Both the position numbers and the translations under genes were made by a program. From an uncultured Centipeda sp. (lineage in GTDB: Bacteria > Bacillota > Negativicutes > Selenomonadales > Selenomonadaceae), in NCBI GenBank assembly GCA_937925565.1, contig CALALM010000188.1, positions 1 through 11,058 of the forward strand: 11,058 nt of DNA, given 5' to 3'. Shown here one piece after another: positions 6,535 to 11,058 of the stretch. Within the stretch, counting starts at the first letter, position 1, and the number at the start of each line of letters is the position of its first letter. Under the pieces are notes generated by a model, which saw only the letters and a list, made by a program, of their open reading frames with translations, ran no database searches and had not been told where the DNA came from.

Positions 6535-6726
6535 ATGATTAAATCGTGGATTGAGAAAAAACTCCTATACTGCGAGAATCCGCGTGCATTTGGCAAGGCA
6601 CTCACGGCGAACCGAAAGGGGCAGTGGCGTTACCGCATCGGCGACTATCGTCTGATCTGTGTCATCGAGGACGATCGCCTTGTCATCCTTGCACTTGCCA
6701 TCGGGCATCGGCGCGAAATATACTAA
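6535..6726 (+). pseudogene. RelE/ParE-family toxin, 5' end lost at the IS
   Basis: The 63-aa frame matches the C-terminal three quarters of a RelE-type mRNA interferase. IKSWIEKKLLYCENPRAFGK is followed by ALTANRKGQWRYRIGDYRLI, a hydrophobic strand (LVILALAIG) and the terminal HRREIY. Family members are about 85-90 aa, so roughly 25 N-terminal residues are missing. The frame begins 3-4 bases after the IS right end and no ribosome binding site precedes the ATG. The usual antitoxin partner is absent on both sides. The catalytic-type Arg and Tyr near the C-terminus remain, but without the N-terminal helix the protein is probably not made or folded. A functional short protein is unlikely but not excluded. 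Confidence 0.82.
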
Positions 6727-6791
6727 CAGCATGTAGAGCGATGGTATGCGTTATACATTACCTCCACTTGTGCGTAGAATAAGAGAACAGG

Positions 6792-7163
6792 TTACCCCTC
6801 AATGGGGAAATAATCTGCCGGAACGGGCGCAAGGATGCCGACGAAGATGAAGTCCTCCGTGCCCGTGTTCTTCATGCCGTGGCACATGCCCTTCGCTGAG
6901 ACGATGACATCGCCCTTTGTGATGGGGCGCTCCTCATTGGGCGTGGGATAGAATACGCCCTCACCCTGTATGCAGATCCAGATATCATCCGCCTTGGCGT
7001 GCCCGTGCGGCTTGATTTCCTGTCCCGGTTTTAGTACCCAGACCACACCGCTCGTTGACTCCGTGCTGTAGATCGGCGTGCGCGTCGCCGCGTCGCCCGC
7101 CCTTGCCACGTCGGTAAGCCGATAGCGGCGCGTCTCAAAGTCGTTTGTAATCGATGTGCTCAT
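6792..7163 (-). CDS. Cupin-domain protein
   Basis: 123 aa, a single small beta-barrel domain. Cupin motif 1 reads GQEIKPHGHAKADDIWICIQG (split G47-H55, D60, G67), with His53 and His55 and an Asp where the usual metal-binding Glu stands. Motif 2 reads GDVIVSAKGMCHGMKN (84-99), with His95 and the usual Pro replaced by Ala. Metal binding is therefore likely. Single-domain cupins bind sugars, small acids or act as isomerases or dioxygenases; the substrate cannot be read from this sequence. AAGGAG lies 8 bases before the ATG at 7163. No signal peptide is present, so it is cytoplasmic. It stands alone, convergent with the RelE remnant and downstream of a strong terminator. Confidence 0.9.
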   Translation of the reverse strand: MSTSITNDFETRRYRLTDVARAGDAATRTPIYSTESTSGVVWVLKPGQEIKPHGHAKADDIWICIQGEGVFYPTPNEERPITKGDVIVSAKGMCHGMKNTGTEDFIFVGILAPVPADYFPIEG

Positions 7164-7242
7164 GATGGAGACTCCTTTTGAAAATGTTGAAATGTTCTCT
7201 GTTATTTATAATTCTATGTTTCGTTCCAATATCCTTCACAAT

Positions 7243-7294
7243 AAAAGACGGTTCTGTTTGGAAAGGAGATGCTTTCCAAACAGAACCGTCTTTT
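7243..7294. terminator. Terminator with perfect 23-bp arms
   Basis: The arms 7243-7265 and 7272-7294 are perfectly complementary, with loop GAGATG. The left arm begins AAAAGACGG and the right ends CCGTCTTTT, so the hairpin gives a T-run on either strand. It ends the leftward Cys-rich gene, whose stop codon begins the stem. It also shields the cupin gene. Confidence 0.9.
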
Positions 7295-7533
7295 CACTCA
7301 GCGTCCACAGCGCGTCCACAGCCACAGTCGCCGCGTCTCTGATTTGCGCACGCATCGCGTGATGTCTGTGCGCAGTCACCGTCGTAGCAGTAACCTGCAT
7401 TGCCGCCATAGCAGTACGCCGTGTTCTGACGCTGCGGCGGTTCGCATACCCCACCTTCCCAGCCATAGGCGAGTACCTGTGCGCCGGTGGCGAGGATGAG
7501 CCCCGCAAAGAGCCCTGCAATCATCTTTTTCAT
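7294..7533 (-). CDS. Small exported Cys-rich protein
   Basis: 79 aa from the ATG at 7533-7531; GGAGG is 8 bases upstream, whereas the in-frame ATG at 7539 is too close to it. Residues 1-21 are a signal peptide (MKKMIAGLFAGLILATGAQV then LA), with probable cleavage after Ala. The mature part is about 58 residues with seven Cys and many Gly, Tyr and Asp (YCYGGNAGYCYDGDC, ending GDCGCGRAVDAE). It would be exported and might form disulfides or bind metal. No family is recognised. It is divergent from the DUF134-NifX gene, sharing a short promoter region, and is followed directly by a strong terminator. The odd number of Cys leaves one unpaired if all others are bridged. Confidence 0.78.
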   Translation of the reverse strand: MKKMIAGLFAGLILATGAQVLAYGWEGGVCEPPQRQNTAYCYGGNAGYCYDGDCAQTSRDACANQRRGDCGCGRAVDAE

Positions 7534-7568
7534 AACCATTACCTCCCAAAATACAATAAACTTTCACT

Positions 7569-7597
7569 TCTATTTTCTATTCTATCATACTTGTCAA
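7569..7597 (-). promoter_or_regulatory. Possible promoter of the Cys-rich exported protein gene
   Basis: On the minus strand a perfect TTGACA (7597-7592) is followed at 17 bases by AATAGA, a poor -10. Other A/T-rich hexamers such as TAGAAT nearby could serve instead with a weaker -35. The location just upstream of the leftward gene supports a promoter somewhere here. Confidence 0.4.
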
Positions 7598-7614
7598 GCA
7601 CAAGAAAAACATAA

Positions 7615-7643
7615 TTGACATATGCTGAAAACTTTGCTAAGAT
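7615..7643 (+). promoter_or_regulatory. Promoter of the DUF134-NifX fusion gene
   Basis: TTGACA (7615-7620) is a perfect -35. TAAGAT (7638-7643) follows at 17 bases and is preceded by TGC, an extended -10. Transcription would start near 7650, inside the palindrome described next. Confidence 0.75.
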
Positions 7644-7648
7644 TATAA

Positions 7649-7662
7649 CTGTCATATGACAG
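7649..7662. promoter_or_regulatory. 14-bp palindrome at the transcription start, candidate operator
   Basis: CTGTCATATGACAG is perfectly palindromic. It lies at the predicted +1 of the fusion gene and repeats the TGACATATG seen at the -35 (7616-7624). A dimeric helix-turn-helix protein bound here would block transcription. The downstream gene encodes such a domain, so autoregulation is the simplest guess. Confidence 0.55.
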
Positions 7663-7675
7663 AAATGGAGGGGCT

Positions 7676-8446
7676 ATGCCAAGACCGAAGAGATGCCGTC
7701 GTATTTGCGGTTATCCGGATTATTGGAGCTTTGCGCCGGAGGATGCGGAGGAAGAGATAGCGGAGACGGTTGTTCTCCAGCTGGATGAGCTCGAGACGAT
7801 TCGACGGATCGACTACCGGCGGCAGACGCAGGAGGAATGTGCCGCCGCGATGGGGGTGTCCCGCGCGACGGTGACGAGCATCTACGAGGCGGCGCGCTAC
7901 AAACTCGCGGAGGCAATCATCTGTGGGAAGCGCATCCGCATTGCGGGCGGTGCATATCGGATCGAGTATCCGACAGCCCTCGAGATTCAAGATAAAGGAG
8001 AGCATATTATGAGAATCGCAGTACCTTATGAAAATGAGATGATTGAGCAGCATTTCGGCAGAGCAAAGCAGTTCAAATTCTACGATGTCGGCGAAGATCT
8101 GTCAGAGGAGATCGTGGATACGGTCGGCGAGGGGCATGGTGCGATTGCGGGATTCCTCCACACGGCGCAGGTCAATCTCGTCATCTGCGGCGGAATTGGC
8201 GCGGGAGCGCAGACGGCACTCGCCGAGGCAGGTATTACGCTCGTGTCCGGCGTGAAGGGGAACGCGGATGAATCCGTGAAGCAGTATCTCGCGGGGACGC
8301 TTGAGCGCAGCGCGGATGAGGGCAAGTGCACGCATCGCCACCAGCACCAGCACGGGCATGGACATGAGCACGGACACGGTTGCGGACATGGGGAACATCA
8401 TGAGCACGGGGAGCACTGTGGTCATCACGGGCACGGCGCACATTGA
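7676..8446 (+). CDS. DUF134 DNA-binding domain fused to NifX/NifB-type domain with His-rich tail
   Basis: 256 aa in three parts. Residues 1-105 are a DUF134 domain: MPRPKRCRRI start, acidic helix (LDELETIRRID) and a sigma-like helix-turn-helix (TQEECAAAMGVSRATVTSIY, 51-70). Residues 112-215 match the dinitrogenase iron-molybdenum cofactor (NifX/NifB C-terminal) fold: MRIAVPYENEMIEQHFGRAK, FYDVG, then LVICGGIGAGAQTALAEAGI. Residues 219-256 are a tail with 17 His and two Cys, likely to bind Ni, Zn or another metal. Proteins of the NifX type carry or sense metal clusters outside nitrogen fixation too. The fusion may be a metal- or cluster-responsive regulator (inference). GGAGG stands only 4 bases before the ATG, but the MPRPK start fits the DUF134 family. 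It has its own promoter and terminator. Confidence 0.92.
   Translation: MPRPKRCRRICGYPDYWSFAPEDAEEEIAETVVLQLDELETIRRIDYRRQTQEECAAAMGVSRATVTSIYEAARYKLAEAIICGKRIRIAGGAYRIEYPTALEIQDKGEHIMRIAVPYENEMIEQHFGRAKQFKFYDVGEDLSEEIVDTVGEGHGAIAGFLHTAQVNLVICGGIGAGAQTALAEAGITLVSGVKGNADESVKQYLAGTLERSADEGKCTHRHQHQHGHGHEHGHGCGHGEHHEHGEHCGHHGHGAH
7994..8011 (+). promoter_or_regulatory. Internal ribosome binding site and in-frame start for the NifX-like domain
   Basis: AAAGGAG (7994-8000) lies 8 bases before an in-frame ATG (8009-8011, Met112). This ATG is exactly where a stand-alone NifX-like protein would begin (MRIAVPYENE). A short protein of 145 aa, domain plus His tail, could be made from the same mRNA. Confidence 0.6.
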
Positions 8447-8460
8447 TACACGATAGAAAG

Positions 8461-8482
8461 CACCGCTTCGGCGGTGTTTTTT
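8461..8482 (+). terminator. Rho-independent terminator of the fusion gene
   Basis: CACCGC and GCGGTG form a perfect 6-bp stem closed by the stable TTCG tetraloop, followed by six T. It begins 14 bases after the stop codon. Confidence 0.93.
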
Positions 8483-8722
8483 GATGCGAAGCATCATAAC
8501 CAAAAACTATTTTATGTATGAAATAATGAATTATATTGTGATTGAGTATAAAAATATTGAAAATGGATAATCTGAAGAAAAGATGAATTGGGATATTCTC
8601 AATATGCTGATATAAATGAGAATATACTTGAGAACGAATATAGATGTTTATAAGTTACGTATACGATCCAACAAATATGAATTTAGTTCATAATTATTAT
8701 TTATGATTTTTGTAAAAAACAC
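8483..8722. other. AT-rich intergenic stretch with a 9-bp stem-loop
   Basis: No open frame of note is seen. ATATTCTCA (8593-8601) and TGAGAATAT (8617-8625) are perfectly complementary. Between them ATAT-GCTG-ATAT can extend the stem past an AAA bulge. TATGAA/TTCATA (8676-8681, 8687-8692) is a second short inverted repeat and CGTATACG (8658-8665) a small palindrome. The TGAGAAT half-sites recall iron-regulator (Fur) half-boxes, but their 15-base spacing is not the classical Fur box. They may be regulatory sites for the operon that follows or just a small RNA structure. Confidence 0.4.
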
Positions 8723-8751
8723 TTGATTTTTCAAAAGACCTGTTATATTAT
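8723..8751 (+). promoter_or_regulatory. Promoter of the flavodoxin-radical SAM operon
   Basis: TTGATT (8723-8728) and TATTAT (8746-8751) are spaced exactly 17 bases, and the start codon lies 54 bases beyond. The leader is AT-rich, with AGGAG (8792-8796) 9 bases before the ATG. Confidence 0.78.
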
Positions 8752-8805
8752 ATACATGAATTGAGGAAACATGATATTCACGTTGATATATAGGAGTGTA
8801 TTTTT

Positions 8806-9306
8806 ATGAAGAACGATATTGCTGTCATCTACTCCTCGCGTACGGGGAACACGCAGAAGGTTGCGGAGCATCTGGCGGAGGCGCTCGGCGCCTCCTGCCA
8901 CAGCGTAAAGGATACTGCGGCGGTGCCCGAGAGCGCTGACCTCTGCATCGGCACATGGATTGACCGCGGCACAGCGGATGCTTCGGCAAAGAAGTACATC
9001 GAGAGCCTGCGCGGACGGCGCGTGTTCATCTACGGCACGCTCGGGGCAGAGCCGGACTCGGAGCACTGCGCGAAGTGTATCGCAAACATCCGCGCACTCT
9101 TTGATCCGTCGAATGAGATTCTGGGCGCGATTCTCGTGCAGGGCGCGATCGACCCGATGTTGATCGAGATGTTCAAGAGTATGCCGAAGGACAACGTACA
9201 CGCCTTTACGGAGGAGAATGCAGCACGGTACGAGGCAGCGGCAAGCCACCCGAATGAAGGCGATTTTGCACAGGTTATTGCAGCGGCAAAGGAGGCACTC
9301 GCATGA
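8806..9306 (+). CDS. Flavodoxin-family protein (BilS/HmuF-like), electron donor
   Basis: 166 aa. Flavodoxins bind FMN and pass single electrons. The FMN-phosphate loop is SSRTGNT (10-16) after the first strand (DIAVIY). ADLCIGTWIDRGTADASAKK is the second FMN-contact region, and RRVFIYGTLGAEPDSEHCAK the third. The GT-x-G-A-x-P-D-SEH block and the C-terminal FTEENAARYEAAASHPNEGD resemble flavodoxins that sit beside heme- or bilin-processing enzymes, such as the partner of Fusobacterium HmuW or the BilS proteins. It overlaps the radical SAM gene by 4 bases (ATGA), so the two are coupled. Its likely job is to reduce the partner's iron-sulfur cluster. No signal peptide is present. The flavodoxin fold is sure; the exact partner role is inference. 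Confidence 0.9.
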   Translation: MKNDIAVIYSSRTGNTQKVAEHLAEALGASCHSVKDTAAVPESADLCIGTWIDRGTADASAKKYIESLRGRRVFIYGTLGAEPDSEHCAKCIANIRALFDPSNEILGAILVQGAIDPMLIEMFKSMPKDNVHAFTEENAARYEAAASHPNEGDFAQVIAAAKEALA

Positions 9307-10961
9307 ATACGTTTGAAACAAAGCTCGCGGCACTCTCGGAGGAGGCGCGCGGTTGGCTGCTCGGCACGAAGTCGGAGAACCCGCTCGGCTGTGCTTTTGC
9401 GAAGAAGCGCGTGGTGCATCCCGGCGCGGGCGGCAAGCGCATGATTGCGGACAAGGCGGAGCAGGCGGCTGTCTGGACGGAGCTGATGAATGCGACGCCC
9501 GACCCCGCAGATGAGCGTGCGGTCTACATCCACATCCCATTCTGCGACAAGAAATGCAGCTACTGCGGTTTCTTCCAGAACTTCACGCGCGAGGAGGCGG
9601 CACATCACTACGTCGATGTCCTCATTGACGAGATCGAGGCGGCGGCAGATACGCCGTATGTGATGGGCGCGCCATTTCAGGCGGTGTTCTTCGGCGGCGG
9701 CACGCCGACGGCGCTGAGTGACGCAGATCTCTCGCGTCTCGTGCGCACCGTGCGTGAGCGTTTGCCGCTCACAAGCGACTGCGAGATCACGCTCGAGGGA
9801 CGCATTCACGATCTCTCTGAGAGCAAGGTGGACGCCGCGCTGAATGCGGGCATCAACCGTTTCTCCCTCGGCGTGCAGTCCTTTGACACGCGCGTCCGTC
9901 AGGCAATCGGCCGCATTGACGACCGCGAGACTGTTATCAATACGCTGCGCCGCATGGTCGAAAAGCAGGGCGCTGTCGTCATCGCCGACCTCATCTATGG
10001 GCTGCCGTATCAGTCCATGGAGGTCTGGGAAAACGACGTGCGCACGCAGTTCGAGATCGGCATTGCGGGCGGCGACCTCTATCAGCTGAATGTGTTCCCG
10101 TCGAGCGAGCTGGCACGCCGCATCGAGTCCGGCGATCTGCCCATGCTTCCGACGACGGAGGAGCAGGCAGAGTATTTCAAACGCGGTCTTGAGATCGTCG
10201 CGGAGAATCCGATGGCACGTCGCATTGACACAACGCATTGGACAACGGATCACCGCGAGCGCAGCATCTACAATACACTCGCCAAGCGCGGCAACGATAT
10301 CCTTGCCTTCGGCTCGGGTGCGGGCGGCTTCATCGGAGAGGTGATGTGGCGCAACCACGGCGCACTCGCACCATATGAGAAAATGGTCGAGGAGGGCACA
10401 AAGCCCTTCCAGTTCATGGGTGAGCAGGCGGATGAACACCGTATGCACAGTGAGATCGGCGACCAGATCGAGCACGGCTATCTCTATGCGCCCTTCTTTG
10501 AGAAGAAGTATGGCGTCGATCTTCTCACGGAACTGGAACCGCTTCTTGCCGCATGGGCGGAGAACGGGCTTGTTACGCGCACTGCTACGGGCTTCCGTCT
10601 GACGCTTGCGGGCGAGTTCTGGCACGACAATCTCATTCAGGGCTTCCTAGAGGCGTACGCGCTCACACAGAAGGACGAGGTGAAGCTCCGCAAGGAGAAC
10701 GTCGCCCTTCAGGATATGATTCCAAAATCCGTGCGCTCCATGCTCGAGGCGATGTTCCCCGACGGGATGCCTCCGCAGATGGCGACCGCGCTCTCGGGCA
10801 AACCTACGCCCGAGCTCGAGAACCATCCGCATATGCAGATGCTGAAGGATCTCATTGCAAAGGAACGGGAGAAGGAAAAGGCTGCTACTGCGGCAACCTC
10901 CACCCCCGACCTCAACACTGTCATGCGCACACAGTCGCGTGACCTTGGAAAAGCTGTGTAA
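9303..10961 (+). CDS. hutW: HutW/ChuW-like radical SAM protein, probable anaerobic heme degradation
   Basis: 552 aa. YIHIPFCDKKCSYCGFFQN (75-93) holds the radical SAM Cys81, Cys85 and Cys88 for the 4Fe-4S cluster. The following GFFQN is like HutW/ChuW/HmuW heme enzymes rather than HemN/HemW (CxYCDF). GGGTPT (131-136) binds SAM; LEGRIHDLSESKVDAALNAG and NRFSLGVQSFDTRVRQAIGR are coproporphyrinogen-oxidase-class blocks. Known relatives open heme without oxygen, giving anaerobilin and free iron. The protein is about 100 residues longer than E. coli ChuW; the extra C-terminal part ends in a Lys/Glu helix and a Thr/Ser-rich tail. GGAGG (9291-9295) is 7 bases before the ATG. The flavodoxin just upstream fits an electron donor. 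Heme as substrate is inference; a related tetrapyrrole is possible. Confidence 0.87.
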   Translation: MNTFETKLAALSEEARGWLLGTKSENPLGCAFAKKRVVHPGAGGKRMIADKAEQAAVWTELMNATPDPADERAVYIHIPFCDKKCSYCGFFQNFTREEAAHHYVDVLIDEIEAAADTPYVMGAPFQAVFFGGGTPTALSDADLSRLVRTVRERLPLTSDCEITLEGRIHDLSESKVDAALNAGINRFSLGVQSFDTRVRQAIGRIDDRETVINTLRRMVEKQGAVVIADLIYGLPYQSMEVWENDVRTQFEIGIAGGDLYQLNVFPSSELARRIESGDLPMLPTTEEQAEYFKRGLEIVAENPMARRIDTTHWTTDHRERSIYNTLAKRGNDILAFGSGAGGFIGEVMWRNHGALAPYEKMVEEGTKPFQFMGEQADEHRMHSEIGDQIEHGYLYAPFFEKKYGVDLLTELEPLLAAWAENGLVTRTATGFRLTLAGEFWHDNLIQGFLEAYALTQKDEVKLRKENVALQDMIPKSVRSMLEAMFPDGMPPQMATALSGKPTPELENHPHMQMLKDLIAKEREKEKAATAATSTPDLNTVMRTQSRDLGKAV

Positions 10962-11058
10962 TATATTTAGGAAGCACTGATAAATTCAGCACCGCCATCT
11001 TGACGCATCTTTTTTGCCCGCACTTCGTCGGCAAATCCTCCACATAGCTTTGGCTATG
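10962..11058. repeat. Possible edge of a dispersed repeat after the operon
   Basis: After the stop codon comes GGAAGCACTGATAAATTCAG, which has the look of an end of a repeated element. It is followed by TTTGCC/GGCAAA arms (about 11010-11035) and a perfect CATAGC-TTTG-GCTATG hairpin at 11043-11058. No coding region is seen and the window ends inside it. No clear terminator for hutW is visible. The repeat idea is a guess from its look. Confidence 0.25.

Noticed and set aside
6727..6791. Gap between the toxin remnant and the cupin gene as a possible antitoxin or small RNA
   Set aside because: It is only 65 bases, with no open frame, clear hairpin or promoter.
8335..8440. Repetitive CAC/GGACAT-like DNA that could look like a tandem repeat array
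   Set aside because: It is the coding sequence of the His/Gly-rich tail, with irregular units. It is not a CRISPR or minisatellite.
9030..10625. 531-codon minus-strand open frame opposite hutW
   Set aside because: It mirrors the GC-biased codons of the radical SAM gene, shows no domain, and has no promoter or ribosome binding site.
10970..11015. Possible terminator for hutW ending in TTTTTT (about 11008-11015)
   Set aside because: The bases before the T-run do not form a stable stem; only CTGA/TCAG pairs, farther upstream.

Overview
The window looks like part of a low-oxygen Firmicute genome. The Negativicutes, and Selenomonas or a close relative in particular, fit best. This is inference from strong AGGAGG-type ribosome binding sites, moderately GC-rich coding DNA with AT-rich gaps, and the gene types present (a HutW/ChuW-like radical SAM protein with a flavodoxin, a DUF134-NifX fusion, a MobA/MobL relaxase). 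No rRNA or tRNA is present to settle it.

Left third (1-4632): a mobilization and replication-support module from a plasmid or integrated mobilizable element. A MobA/MobL relaxase runs leftwards and off the window edge. A second, Cys-rich reading frame with good coding character is nested inside it in another frame. A candidate origin of transfer (perfect 8-bp inverted repeat plus TAAGTGTGCCCT, close to the RSF1010/R1162 nic core) lies between the relaxase and a rightward operon. That operon encodes a TraD/MobC-like relaxosome accessory protein, a coiled-coil protein, topoisomerase III (topB) and single-strand binding protein (ssb). These genes overlap or nearly abut and are probably translationally coupled.

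Middle (4633-6726): a small lipoprotein gene with its own promoter and strong terminator, then an ISL3-family insertion sequence with an intact transposase. The IS carries a leader inverted repeat that would hide the transposase start codon in read-through transcripts. Its right end abuts a RelE-like toxin gene that has lost its first quarter; neither that missing part nor an antitoxin is on the other side of the IS, which suggests an adjacent deletion.

Right half (6727-11058): ordinary-looking chromosomal genes. A leftward cupin and a leftward exported Cys-rich small protein are separated by a terminator with perfect 23-bp arms. Divergent from the latter is a DUF134-NifX-like fusion with a His-rich tail, a promoter, a 14-bp palindrome at the predicted transcription start, and an internal ribosome binding site that could release the NifX-like domain alone. 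After a 359-bp gap, AT-rich in all but its first bases, comes a two-gene operon of flavodoxin and HutW/ChuW-like radical SAM protein, probably for anaerobic heme or tetrapyrrole breakdown with the flavodoxin as electron donor. The last 97 bases hold small inverted repeats that may be the edge of a dispersed element.
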